From positions 1,948,441-2,012,440 of the forward strand of contig NZ_JAPEMV010000001.1 in NCBI RefSeq assembly GCF_026342355.1: 64,000 nucleotides of DNA, written 5' to 3'. Below the pieces are notes generated by a model, which worked only from the letters and a program-made list of their open reading frames with translations, was not told where the DNA came from and did no database searches. Positions 25,853 through 33,369 of the stretch are shown one piece after another (position 1 is the first letter of the stretch; each line of letters begins with the position of its first letter). The stretch is from Streptomyces sp. NBC_00249 (GTDB lineage: Bacteria > Actinomycetota > Actinomycetes > Streptomycetales > Streptomycetaceae). A program made the translations under genes and the position numbers.

Positions 25853-26410
25853 CTATCCGAAGCCGAGGTCCTCGGCGTCCTCGCCCTCCGCCTCCAGGGC
25901 GCGCCGCACCACCCGCAGGGCCATGCCCTCCGGGTACCCCTTGCGGGCGAGCATCCCGGCGAGGCGGCGGATCCGCTTGTCCCGCTCCAGGCCCCGGGTG
26001 GCCCGGAGCTTGCGCTCCACGAGCTCCCGGGCCGTCTGCTCCTCCTGCTCGGAGTCCAGCTGTTCCAGGGCCTCCTGCACGAGGGTGGTGTGGACCCCCT
26101 TGGTCCGCAGCTCCTGCGCGAGGGCCCGGCGGGCCAGCCCCCGCCCACGGTGCCGGGACTCGACCCAGGCCCCGGCGAAGGCGGCGTCGTCGATCAGGCC
26201 CACCTCCTCGTACCGGGAGAGGACCTCCTGCGACACCTCCTCGGGGATGCCCCGCTTGGCGAGGGCGTCCGCGAGCTGCCGCCGGGTACGCGGCATCCCG
26301 GTGAGCAGGCGCAGGCAGATCGCCCGCGCCTGCTCCTCGGGACTCTGGGGCGGCAGCTCCTGGCGGCCCTCCCGGCCGCCGCGCTCACCGCCCCTTTCCT
26401 GCTCCCGCAC
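25853..26410 (-). CDS. recX: RecA regulatory protein RecX
   Basis: A 185-residue modulator that binds along RecA filaments and limits strand exchange and SOS induction. It is made of RecX three-helix repeats (residues about 25-180); ARAICLRLLTGMPRTRRQL and YEEVGLIDDAAFAGAWVESR are typical. The start is GTG at 26410, three bases after the recA stop, so it is cotranscribed with recA from the SOS-type promoter. This recA-recX order is standard in Streptomyces. Confidence 0.93.
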   Translation of the reverse strand: MREQERGGERGGREGRQELPPQSPEEQARAICLRLLTGMPRTRRQLADALAKRGIPEEVSQEVLSRYEEVGLIDDAAFAGAWVESRHRGRGLARRALAQELRTKGVHTTLVQEALEQLDSEQEEQTARELVERKLRATRGLERDKRIRRLAGMLARKGYPEGMALRVVRRALEAEGEDAEDLGFG

Positions 26411-26413
26411 GGG

Positions 26414-27526
26414 TCAGCTCTTGGCCACGGCGGCCTTGGCCGTCGTCTTGGCCTTCGACGCGGGGGCGGGCACGGCTGCGGCATCGGCCGGAGCGGCGGC
26501 CGCGGCCTCGGCCGTGGCGGCGGCGTCCTTGCGGACACCCACGCCCAGCTTCTCCTTGATCTTCCGCTCGATCTCGTTGGCGAGGTCGGGGTTGTCCTTC
26601 AGGAAGTTGCGGGCGTTCTCCTTGCCCTGGCCGAGCTGGTCGCCCTCGTACGTGTACCAGGCGCCGGCCTTGCGCACGAAGCCGTGCTCCACGCCCATGT
26701 CGATCAGACCGCCCTCGCGGCTGATGCCCTGGCCGTAGAGGATGTCGAACTCGGCCTGCTTGAAGGGCGGCGCGACCTTGTTCTTGACGACCTTGACGCG
26801 GGTGCGGTTGCCGACCGCGTCCGTGCCGTCCTTGAGGGTCTCGATGCGGCGGATGTCCAGGCGCACGGAGGCGTAGAACTTCAGCGCGCGGCCACCGGTG
26901 GTGGTCTCCGGCGAGCCGAACATCACACCGATCTTCTCGCGGAGCTGGTTGATGAAGATCGCGGTGGTCTTGGACTGGTTCAGCGCACCCGTGATCTTCC
27001 GGAGCGCCTGGCTCATCAGGCGGGCCTGGAGACCCACGTGCGAGTCGCCCATCTCACCCTCGATCTCCGCGCGCGGCACGAGCGCCGCGACGGAGTCGAT
27101 GACGATCAGGTCGAGCGCGCCGGAGCGCACCAGCATGTCGACGATCTCGAGCGCCTGCTCGCCGGTGTCCGGCTGGGACAGGATGAGGTTGTCGGTGTCG
27201 ACGCCGAGGGCCTTGGCGTACTCGGGGTCGAGCGCGTGCTCGGCGTCCACGAAGGCGACGGTGCCGCCGGCCTTCTGCGCGTTGGCCACGGCGTGCAGGG
27301 TCAGGGTCGTCTTACCGGAGGACTCCGGGCCGTACACCTCGATGACGCGGCCGCGGGGCAGCCCGCCGACGCCGAGGGCGATGTCCAGCGCGGTCGACCC
27401 GGTGGGGATGACCTCGATGGGGTCGTTCGGCTTGTCGCCGAGGCGCATGACCGCACCCTTGCCGAATTGCCGTTCAATCTGTGCGAGCGCGGCGTCGAGA
27501 GCCTTCTCGCGGTCGGTGCCTGCCAT
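26414..27526 (-). CDS. recA: Recombinase RecA
   Basis: A 370-residue DNA-dependent ATPase for homologous recombination and LexA autocleavage. Walker A GPESSGKT is at 66-73, Walker B is [14 protein letters not shown], and loop L2 lies near [13 protein letters not shown]. The C-terminal tail is the long Ala/Lys-rich type of Streptomyces. MAGTDREK at 27526 is the start; the frame opens further upstream through the promoter region without homology. An SOS box lies about 106 bp upstream of the start codon. It is followed directly by recX. Confidence 0.98.
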   Translation of the reverse strand: MAGTDREKALDAALAQIERQFGKGAVMRLGDKPNDPIEVIPTGSTALDIALGVGGLPRGRVIEVYGPESSGKTTLTLHAVANAQKAGGTVAFVDAEHALDPEYAKALGVDTDNLILSQPDTGEQALEIVDMLVRSGALDLIVIDSVAALVPRAEIEGEMGDSHVGLQARLMSQALRKITGALNQSKTTAIFINQLREKIGVMFGSPETTTGGRALKFYASVRLDIRRIETLKDGTDAVGNRTRVKVVKNKVAPPFKQAEFDILYGQGISREGGLIDMGVEHGFVRKAGAWYTYEGDQLGQGKENARNFLKDNPDLANEIERKIKEKLGVGVRKDAAATAEAAAAAPADAAAVPAPASKAKTTAKAAVAKS

Positions 27527-27631
27527 GGGTTCCACCCGGTTTGCTTGAGTCGATCGCTTCACGCCATTGACGCTAACGCCTGCCACTGACAATGCGCTCC
27601 CACGCCCGGTTCGGCTGTGGATAACCAATCA

Positions 27632-27643
27632 GAATGGATGTTC
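27632..27643 (-). promoter_or_regulatory. LexA/SOS box of recA
   Basis: On the minus strand this reads GAACATCCATTC, one mismatch from the actinobacterial SOS box GAAC-N4-GTTC. I recall this very sequence being reported for Streptomyces recA. It is about 106 bp upstream of the recA start, so LexA control of recA-recX is expected. Confidence 0.8.
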
Positions 27644-27757
27644 GATTTCCCTGTCAAGCGCGCCACGCCCACCCCTCCACCACCCTGCGCCGAGCCCGTC
27701 GCAGAGGCCGTGTCCAAGCCCGCTCCGTCTGCGGCGGACCCGTGGGATGCTGTCGGC

Positions 27758-28195
27758 ATGACCCTCGAGGACCTCGTCAGGCTGCGCCGTGCACGGGACG
27801 CGATGGACCGCGACTACGCGGAGCCGCTGGACGTCACGGCGCTGGCCAAGGTCGCCCTCATGTCCCCCGGGCACTTCTCCCGCAGCTTCCGCGCCGCCTA
27901 CGGCGAGACGCCCTACGGGTACCTGATGACCCGGCGCGTCGAGCGGGCGAAGGCGCTGCTGCGGCGGGGCGACCTGAGCGTGACGGAGGTCTGCTTCGCG
28001 GTCGGGTGCACCTCGCTCGGGTCGTTCAGCTCGCGTTTCACCGAGCTGGTCGGCGAGACCCCGAGCGCCTACCGGTCCCGCGGCCACGAGGCGGGCGCCG
28101 CGATCCCGGCGTGCGTGGCCAAGATCCACACGCGGCCGCTCAAGAACGGGAAGCAGGCCAGGACCGAAGAAGCGGATCACGCCGGGGCGTCCTAG
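27758..28195 (+). CDS. AraC-type HTH transcriptional regulator
   Basis: A 145-residue protein consisting almost only of the two-HTH AraC DNA-binding domain (residues 15-105; LTALAKVALMSPGHFSRSF-type helices and the second HTH LSVTEVCFAVGCTSLGSFSSRF), with no separate ligand domain. A longer frame from 27617 would run through the recA SOS box, so I prefer the ATG at 27758. The stop codon TAG lies in the CTAG of the adjoining hairpin element, so the C-terminus may have been changed by the insertion. AraC-like proteins of this size often regulate the neighbouring VOC gene in Streptomyces. Confidence 0.8.
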   Translation: MTLEDLVRLRRARDAMDRDYAEPLDVTALAKVALMSPGHFSRSFRAAYGETPYGYLMTRRVERAKALLRRGDLSVTEVCFAVGCTSLGSFSSRFTELVGETPSAYRSRGHEAGAAIPACVAKIHTRPLKNGKQARTEEADHAGAS

Positions 28196-28370
28196 GGCCT
28201 GTCGTCAAACTCCCGTCTGCCCCGCGACGCCTGGCACGCGCTCTCGCCGCACCGGGCGAAAGCCCAAGTACGTCCAGTACGCGGACTTCCGCCCGGCACG
28301 CCGAGAGCACGCACCAGACGCCGCGGGGCCGCCCTCCGGGCGACGACGCGAGTTTGACGACAGGCCCTAG
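28192..28370. mobile_element. MITE-like hairpin element, copy 2
   Basis: A 179-bp element with 21-bp perfect terminal inverted repeats (28192-28212 and 28350-28370; ends CTAGGGCCTGTCGTC). If the outer CTAG is a duplicated target, this fits IS5-type insertion at YTAR. The interior is a long hairpin whose loop AAGTACGTCCAGTACGCGG matches copy 1. The left CTAG provides the AraC-gene stop, and the right end lies 10 bp before the VOC start codon. Confidence 0.65.
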
Positions 28371-28380
28371 CCTCGAAGGC

Positions 28381-28797
28381 ATGGACATCAAGCTCTCGCA
28401 GTGCTTCATCGCCGTCGACGACCACGACAAGGCGCTCGCGTTCTACCGCGACGTCCTGGGCATGGAGGTCCGCAACGACGTCGGCTTCGAGGGGATGCGC
28501 TGGGTGACCGTCGGCTCGCCCTCCCAGCCGGACGTGGAGATCGTCCTCGAACCGCCGCTCGCCGATCCCAACGCCTCGGCGGCCGACCGGCAGGCGGCGG
28601 CGGAACTGCTGGCCAAGGGCATGCTGCGCGGGGTCATCTTCAGCACCGACGACGTCGACGCCGCCTTCGAGCGGATCCGGGACGCGGGCGGCGAGGTCCT
28701 CCAGGAGCCGGTCGACCAGCCCTACGGGGTCCGCGACTGCGCCTTCCGCGACCCGTCGGGGAACATGCTCCGCTTCAACCAGCCCCGTACGCGCTGA
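28381..28797 (+). CDS. VOC (glyoxalase/bleomycin-resistance) family protein
   Basis: A 138-residue single-unit VOC protein with two beta-alpha-beta-beta-beta modules. The first (SQCFIAVDDHDKALAFYRDV) and the second (VIFSTDDVDAAFERI through GVRDCAFRDPSGNMLRF) have metal-type residues and the DPSGN motif. The substrate is unknown; such proteins may isomerise, dioxygenate or bind small toxic molecules. Its 5' end abuts hairpin element copy 2, leaving only about 10 bp for a leader, so expression may depend on the element, on read-through from the AraC gene, or on weak internal signals. Confidence 0.88.
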   Translation: MDIKLSQCFIAVDDHDKALAFYRDVLGMEVRNDVGFEGMRWVTVGSPSQPDVEIVLEPPLADPNASAADRQAAAELLAKGMLRGVIFSTDDVDAAFERIRDAGGEVLQEPVDQPYGVRDCAFRDPSGNMLRFNQPRTR

Positions 28798-28812
28798 CCC
28801 TCCCCGCGGCCG

Positions 28813-29652
28813 TCAGCCCGACCGGGCCTCCGGCGGGGGCGGCGGCTCTCCCCGCGGCCGCGGGGACGTGCGCGGCGGGTCCCGGTCCCAGCGCAGGGCG
28901 GCGATCGTGGCCGGGACCGCCACGAGGGCCCAGACGGCCACCGTCATCACCACAGCCGTCCAGCCGTCCCAGAGGCGTTGCGCCAGGAAGCCCGCGGCGA
29001 GCGGCACGACCACCACACCCACCAGCTTCGCCGCGCCGAAGGGCACCCGGGGCGGGCAGGGCAGCCCGGCCGCGCGGCGGCGGCCCCGCCGGGCGCTGCC
29101 GTACGCGGCGACGAAGGCGAGAGCGGCCGGCCAGCCGACGGCCAGGGCGAGCGCGGCGGACATGGCGGCGCCCTCGTCCGGCTGCCCGGGGAGCGTCTCG
29201 CGGATCCCGTCGCGGCTGACGGAGACCTGGACGTCGCGCCAGGTGGTGACCTCCAGCCGGTCCCCCGCCCCGACGAGGTCCGCCAGTGGGCCCTGCGCGT
29301 CGAGGTCGATCCGCCGGGCGGCCGCCGGGGCGGGGGCGGGGGCCGCCAGCCGTACCCGCAGCACCGTCGCCTTGCCGCTCCTGACGCGCTCGGCGGAGAG
29401 GACGGTCGCGCGGGTCGTGCGCAGGCAGTCGGCGGTGTCGCGCGGCCCGGCCCGCGCCGCCCCGCTGTCGCACGGCCGGGCGTCGAGGTAGGCCCGCTCT
29501 TCGGCGACCAGCCCGGGGACGGTCAGGGCGGGCGCCGCCGCGAGCGTCAGCAGCGCCAGTCCGAGCAGCGCCCAGGCCACCGCCCACGGCCACCCCGTCG
29601 CGGACCGGCCGGACGACCGGTCCGGCCCCGTCTCCCCCGCCCGCGCGTCCAT
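28813..29652 (-). CDS. Membrane protein of unknown function
   Basis: A 279-residue protein: TM1 about 23-46, an extracytoplasmic loop with paired cysteines (YLDARPCDSG and TADCLR) and an OB- or beta-like stretch (80-150), TM2 about 155-180, then two further TMs (about 205-225 and 230-252), and a Pro-rich cytoplasmic tail. The start MDARAGETG at 29652 has GGAAGGGGG upstream. It shares no clear motif with a characterised family. The two loop cysteines could form a disulfide. It lies between the VOC gene (convergent) and the small secreted protein (divergent). Confidence 0.7.
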   Translation of the reverse strand: MDARAGETGPDRSSGRSATGWPWAVAWALLGLALLTLAAAPALTVPGLVAEERAYLDARPCDSGAARAGPRDTADCLRTTRATVLSAERVRSGKATVLRVRLAAPAPAPAAARRIDLDAQGPLADLVGAGDRLEVTTWRDVQVSVSRDGIRETLPGQPDEGAAMSAALALAVGWPAALAFVAAYGSARRGRRRAAGLPCPPRVPFGAAKLVGVVVVPLAAGFLAQRLWDGWTAVVMTVAVWALVAVPATIAALRWDRDPPRTSPRPRGEPPPPPEARSG

Positions 29653-29807
29653 CGCCGCACCCCCTTCCGGAGCATTGAGCCACGCAGGGCCGGTTCCCCG
29701 GCAGACCGGTTTCCGGCAAGGTCGCACCCCTGCCCGGCTGCCGGGGTCCGGCAATCCGGCGGCCCGTCCGGCGTGACCCCGGTGCGGCCCGGGCCGTTGA
29801 GTGGATC

Positions 29808-30167
29808 ATGAATACTCGACGTATGACCGCAGCCCTGGGCGCTCTCGCCGCCACCGCGCTGCTGGCACTGTCCGCACCCACCGCCACCGCCCAGGCCGCC
29901 GCCTGCGGGGTGCTCTCCGACGGCCGGCTCCACTGCGGCAACAAGGCCGGCGCCAAGGGGTACGCGGACCGCTCCTACCGGTCGGCGACCCGCGGCACCC
30001 TCACCACCACCTACAGCTGGTTCCAGTGCTGGGGCCACGGCGACCCGCACCAGGGCCAGAACGACATCTGGTACTGGACCCAGCTCGACAACGGCGCCTG
30101 GGGCAACGTCCCGGCCGTGGACGTCAACACGGGCCAGGACCCGGCCCCCGGTCTGCGCGAGTGCTGA
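29808..30167 (+). CDS. Small secreted cysteine-containing protein, unknown
   Basis: A 119-residue protein with a clear Sec signal (basic start MNTRRM, hydrophobic core, cleavage near AQA-AC about residues 31-32). The mature part has four Cys (in AACG, LHCG, FQCW and RECstop), suggesting two disulfides, and is rich in Trp, Tyr and Gly (WFQCWGHGDPH, DIWYWTQLDNGAWG). It resembles small secreted actinobacterial proteins of unknown role. It ends just before a strong terminator hairpin and is monocistronic. Confidence 0.75.
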   Translation: MNTRRMTAALGALAATALLALSAPTATAQAAACGVLSDGRLHCGNKAGAKGYADRSYRSATRGTLTTTYSWFQCWGHGDPHQGQNDIWYWTQLDNGAWGNVPAVDVNTGQDPAPGLREC

Positions 30168-30171
30168 GACC

Positions 30172-30213
30172 CCCGCTGCCGCCCGGCCCCGTCGGGGGCC
30201 GGGCGGCAGCGGG
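30172..30213. terminator. Bidirectional terminator hairpin
   Basis: A perfect 19-bp inverted repeat (CCCGCTGCCGCCCGGCCCC and its complement) with a GTCG loop, between the converging secreted-protein and protease genes. Confidence 0.8.
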
Positions 30214-30236
30214 CAGTCGTACGTGAGCCCGGGGCT

Positions 30237-31139
30237 CTACGGCTTCGGCAGGACGCAGCCGGCGCGGTTCAGGTCGATCTGGTTCCCGGGGCCGATGCAG
30301 GGGACGAGGGTGTACGTCTCCTGCGCGTAGTTGATGCCCTGGCGGACCGTCACGTTGCCGCTCTCGTCCACCTCGCACGGGTTGTTGTCCGTGCAGCGCT
30401 GCCCGTCCTCGTTGCCCGTGTTGTTGACCGCGACGACCTTGCCGGTCGTCGTGTCGATCACCGGCGAGCCCGAGGTGCCGCCGATGGTGTTGCAGGACGA
30501 GGTGTAGCGGACCGAGTCCTTCCAGGTCCAGGCCCCCTCCTTGAGGCGGTACGCGAACCCGTCGACGTTGCAGCTGTAGGTCCGCTTCCAGTACCCGGAC
30601 ACCACCTTGATCGACGAACCCTGCACCGGGCGGGCGTCGTTGAGGGTGAGCGCGGCGATGGCGTACTGGCTCTGGATCTGCGCGTAGGTCTTGGTCAGCT
30701 GGTAGAGCGAGACGTCCGTGTCCGTCATCGTCCCGTACGCGATCTTGCTGGCGCGCAGCGTCGCGACCTTGGAGCCGGCGGCGTTGAGCAGGGAGAACGA
30801 GCGGCTGGACGGCCGGTTGACGAGGACCTCGCCGGCAGCCGGGAATCCGGTCTCCAGGCAGTGGCCGTTGGAGAGGACCAGCGCGGGGTCGTTCGGCTGG
30901 GAGTTCGGCGTGCGGACGACGGAGCCGGAACAGTTGCTGAGCGCGACCGTGCCCGCGTAGGTGACCGCTACGGCCGGTGCGGCCTGGGCGGTTGCCCGGT
31001 CCGCAGCCTGGGCGGTTGCCCGGTCCGCGGCCCGGGCGGTTGCCGTGTCCGCGTCCTGGGGGGTGGCGGCCACGGCCGGCGCTGCCGCCGCTCCTGTCAG
31101 GAGCAAGGAGAGCAGGAGACCGGCGAGAGGCTTCTTCAT
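30237..31139 (-). CDS. Secreted trypsin-like serine protease
   Basis: A 300-residue S1-type protease. The signal peptide (MKKPLAGLLLSLLLTG, cleaved about residues 24-26) is followed by an Ala/Thr/Asp/Arg/Gln low-complexity propeptide-like stretch (27-58) with an 8-residue repeat (ADRATAQA). The triad is His93 (NGHCLE), Asp142 (TDVSL) and Ser225 (GTSGSP), all present, and three or more Cys pairs are possible. It is a probable extracellular protease; specificity cannot be stated. The start at 31139 is chosen because the signal begins there. Confidence 0.88.
   Translation of the reverse strand: MKKPLAGLLLSLLLTGAAAAPAVAATPQDADTATARAADRATAQAADRATAQAAPAVAVTYAGTVALSNCSGSVVRTPNSQPNDPALVLSNGHCLETGFPAAGEVLVNRPSSRSFSLLNAAGSKVATLRASKIAYGTMTDTDVSLYQLTKTYAQIQSQYAIAALTLNDARPVQGSSIKVVSGYWKRTYSCNVDGFAYRLKEGAWTWKDSVRYTSSCNTIGGTSGSPVIDTTTGKVVAVNNTGNEDGQRCTDNNPCEVDESGNVTVRQGINYAQETYTLVPCIGPGNQIDLNRAGCVLPKP
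30982..31053 (-). repeat. Three 24-bp tandem repeats in the protease gene
   Basis: Units of 24 bp at 30982-31005, 31006-31029 and 31030-31053 encode the repeating ADRATAQA-type octapeptide between signal peptide and catalytic domain. The third unit is slightly diverged. Length variation among strains is likely. Confidence 0.8.
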
Positions 31140-31446
31140 GTGGGGGTTCCCCTCTGGTGACGATGCGACCGAAGATCCTTCGGTTGTCATGCGCATTGTT
31201 GGTTGAGGGGGAGCAACTCACAAGAGGGCCTTGGCAGTTGAGGAAGGAGGGAGCGGGAGGGGCGGGCGCCGGGAACACCGGATCCATCCGCCCACAACCG
31301 CCCCAACACCCCACGAGGCGGTCGGAATGCAGCATTCCGGGGCGCATGACCCACGCCTCCGGGCTGACTCGGGACCCCCCTCCGGCGGCCGGTACTCTGC
31401 GGTGCCCCCGACCACGGGGAGCGCTCAATTCCGCTCAGGAGGACCC
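31140..31446. promoter_or_regulatory. 307-bp divergent intergenic region with two dyads
   Basis: No gene is supported here. It holds two inverted repeats: ACCGAAG-ATC-CTTCGGT (31168-31184), 29 bp from the protease start, and a perfect 17-bp palindrome CGGAATGC-A-GCATTCCG (31323-31339), about 107 bp before the membrane-protein start. AGGAGG at 31437-31442 is the latter gene's ribosome site. The dyads could be operators. Confidence 0.5.
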
Positions 31447-31872
31447 ATGGCCGTCAAGAAGGCCACGATCCAGCAGCAGGTGGCGACCGCCCTCGCCGAG
31501 GCCAACCCCGGCGACCGGCCCCTCGTCACGATCCAGGCCGTCGCGGGCCCCAGCGTGTGGCTGATGAGCGCCCTCGGCCTCATCGGCCAGGCGTTCCTCA
31601 CCTACTACTTCGTCACCGTCACCGAGCAGGCCGTGGCGCTCCACAAGGCGAGCCGCATGAGCAACCGCCCGCAGGAGATCGTGTTCGCGATATCGCCCGC
31701 CGAGGCGGTCGGCACCATCAGCGAGATCAAGCGCAACGCCATCTGGAGCTCGTTCCACATGCAGCTGCCGGGCCAGGCCAAGCCGACCCGGATGAACGTG
31801 CACCGCATCTGGCGCAACGAGATGGACCAGCTGCTCGGCCTGCTGACCGGCCAGGGCCAGCCCGCCGCCTGA
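31447..31872 (+). CDS. Single-TM protein of unknown function
   Basis: A 141-residue protein. An N-terminal soluble part (1-32) precedes one hydrophobic stretch (about 33-58, GPSVWLMSALGLIGQAFLTYYF) and a C-terminal domain that starts EIVFAISPAEAVGTISEIK and may be a small beta-rich, PH-like fold. There is no signal cleavage site, so it is likely membrane-anchored. The start ATG has a perfect AGGAGG five bases upstream, implying strong translation. I do not recognise the family. It is followed by a convergent HPP gene. Confidence 0.7.
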   Translation: MAVKKATIQQQVATALAEANPGDRPLVTIQAVAGPSVWLMSALGLIGQAFLTYYFVTVTEQAVALHKASRMSNRPQEIVFAISPAEAVGTISEIKRNAIWSSFHMQLPGQAKPTRMNVHRIWRNEMDQLLGLLTGQGQPAA

Positions 31873-31938
31873 CGGCGCGGACGGACCGCCGGGCGGCGCG
31901 GGGGGTCACGTCCCCGGTCCCCCCGCTCCCCCGGCGGG

Positions 31939-32493
31939 TCACCACCAGTACACGGGGTACCGCACGGCCCCCCGCCGCGCCCGTGACGCGGCCATCCCGG
32001 CCAGCACCAGCAGCACCGCCGCCCCGGCCAGCAGCGGCACGAACCGCACCGGATCCGGCGCCTGGAGCACCACCACCACCGTGGTCGCCGCCGCCGGCGA
32101 GTGCGGGGTCCGGGCCAGGGTCATGACCCCCACCGCCACGCCCGCCGCCAGCGCGGCCACCCACGGCGCGTCCCCCAGCAGGGCCAGCCCCAGATAGCCG
32201 ACCGCCGCGCACAGCAGGTGCCCCGCGACGACGCTGCGCGGCTGGGCCAACGGCAGCGCGGGCACCCCGTAGACGATCGCCGCGCTCGCCGCGATCGGCG
32301 GGATCAGCACCGGCTCGCGCAGCAGCGCGCCGATGCCCACGAGCGCCAGCAGCGCGGCCGCCGCGACGCCGCCGCTGTGCAGGGCGGTGGCCCGGGCGGG
32401 GGAGGCGGGAGCCGGGGCCCGCCCCGCGAAGGCGCGCAGGGCGGCGCGGCCCGGGTCCACGGCCGTCCGGCCGGCAGTCGTATCGACACTCAT
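31939..32493 (-). CDS. HPP family integral membrane protein
   Basis: A 184-residue protein with about four to five TM helices (40-60, 63-80, 85-110, 112-135, 150-172). IPPIAASAAIVYGVPALPLAQPRSV and RTPHSPAAATTVVV are the HPP-type loops. HPP proteins are small channel-like transporters, some implicated in nitrite uptake in cyanobacteria and plants; a role here is not shown. It is divergent from the Clp-N/HTH gene, whose promoter region it shares. Confidence 0.8.
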   Translation of the reverse strand: MSVDTTAGRTAVDPGRAALRAFAGRAPAPASPARATALHSGGVAAAALLALVGIGALLREPVLIPPIAASAAIVYGVPALPLAQPRSVVAGHLLCAAVGYLGLALLGDAPWVAALAAGVAVGVMTLARTPHSPAAATTVVVVLQAPDPVRFVPLLAGAAVLLVLAGMAASRARRGAVRYPVYWW

Positions 32494-32560
32494 GACCGTC
32501 AGGTGTACGCAGCCCCCACATCCCGGACCTATACGCGAACCAGGAGCACCCCCGGACTGA

Positions 32561-32573
32561 CAACCGACGGTTG
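32561..32573. promoter_or_regulatory. CAACCG-A-CGGTTG dyad at the -35 of the Clp-N/HTH gene
   Basis: A perfect 13-bp dyad that overlaps the TTGACA -35. With the second copy at 32590-32602 it brackets the promoter, a layout expected for a repressor, perhaps the gene's own HTH product. Confidence 0.6.
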
Positions 32574-32600
32574 ACACCCTCCCGACCGTCAACCTAGGGT
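32571..32600 (+). promoter_or_regulatory. Sigma-70-type promoter, predicted leaderless start
   Basis: TTGACA (32571-32576), an 18-bp spacer and TAGGGT (32595-32600). Transcription seven bases downstream would begin at or near the A of the start ATG (32608), so the mRNA is predicted leaderless; no ribosome site is present. Confidence 0.7.
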
Positions 32601-32602
32601 TG
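32590..32602. promoter_or_regulatory. CAACC-TAG-GGTTG dyad over the -10
   Basis: A second copy of the dyad, covering the -10 TAGGGT. Its centre is 29 bp from the first, roughly three helical turns, so two dimers could bind the same face. GGTTGAC (32569) and GTCAACC (32588) also form an outer inverted repeat. Confidence 0.6.
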
Positions 32603-32607
32603 CACTC

Positions 32608-33369
32608 ATGACGAACCCTTCCGTGGAACCCGTTCGCATGACCAATCCGGTACGCCTCGACGACCTGATCGAGGCCATCAAGAACGTCCACAGCGACACC
32701 CTGGAACAGCTCAGCGACGCCGTCGTCGCCGCCGAGCACCTCGGTGACGTCGCCGACCACCTCATCGGCCACTTCGTCGACCAGGCCCGCCGCTCCGGCG
32801 CCTCCTGGACCGACATCGGCCGCAGCATGGGCGTCACCCGGCAGGCCGCCCAGAAGCGCTTCGTCCCCAAGGCCGACAAGGAGGGCGACCCCGGCCTCGA
32901 CCCGAACGAGGGCTTCGGCCGCTTCACCCCCCGCGCCCGCAACGTCGTCATGGCCGCGCAGAACGAGGCCCGCGCCGCCGGCAACACCGAGATCCGCACC
33001 GAGCACCTCGTCCTGGGCCTGACGGCCGAGGCCGACGGCCTCGCCGGCCTCGCCCTCACCGCGCAGGGCGCCGCGCTGGACGCCGTACGCGCCGCCGCGG
33101 CCGCCGCCCTGCCCCCGGCCGAGGCGGAGGTCCCCGACCTGATCCCCTTCGACGCCTCCGCGAAGAAGGCCCTGGAGCTCACCTTCCGCGAGGCACTGCG
33201 CCTGGGCCACGGCTACGTCGGCACCGAACACATCCTGCTCGCGCTCCTGGAACTGGAGAACGGCACGGGCCCGCTCAGCGGCCTGGGCGTGGACAAGGCC
33301 GCCGTCGAGTCGACGGTCAGCGACGCCTTGGCAGCCGTACTCGGCTCCACGGACGGGACGGCGCAGTAG
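32608..33369 (+). CDS. HTH plus Clp-N double-repeat protein
   Basis: A 253-residue protein. The N-terminal region (15-90) carries a helix-turn-helix-like segment SWTDIGRSMGVTRQAAQKRF (67-86). Residues 105-250 hold two Clp N-domain repeats (ARNVVMAAQNEARA / HLVLGLTAEADGL, then AKKALELTFREALRLGHGY / HILLALLELENG), the substrate/adaptor-binding module of ClpA/ClpC. It has no ATPase domains, so it is not a chaperone. It may sense or deliver Clp substrates and regulate transcription. It is predicted leaderless, with operator dyads at its promoter; its 3' end overlaps the convergent AI-2E gene by 53 bp. Confidence 0.85.
   Translation: MTNPSVEPVRMTNPVRLDDLIEAIKNVHSDTLEQLSDAVVAAEHLGDVADHLIGHFVDQARRSGASWTDIGRSMGVTRQAAQKRFVPKADKEGDPGLDPNEGFGRFTPRARNVVMAAQNEARAAGNTEIRTEHLVLGLTAEADGLAGLALTAQGAALDAVRAAAAAALPPAEAEVPDLIPFDASAKKALELTFREALRLGHGYVGTEHILLALLELENGTGPLSGLGVDKAAVESTVSDALAAVLGSTDGTAQ

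Noticed and set aside
28192..28370. A complete insertion sequence
   Set aside because: No transposase ORF fits in 179 bp; only a non-autonomous element is supported.
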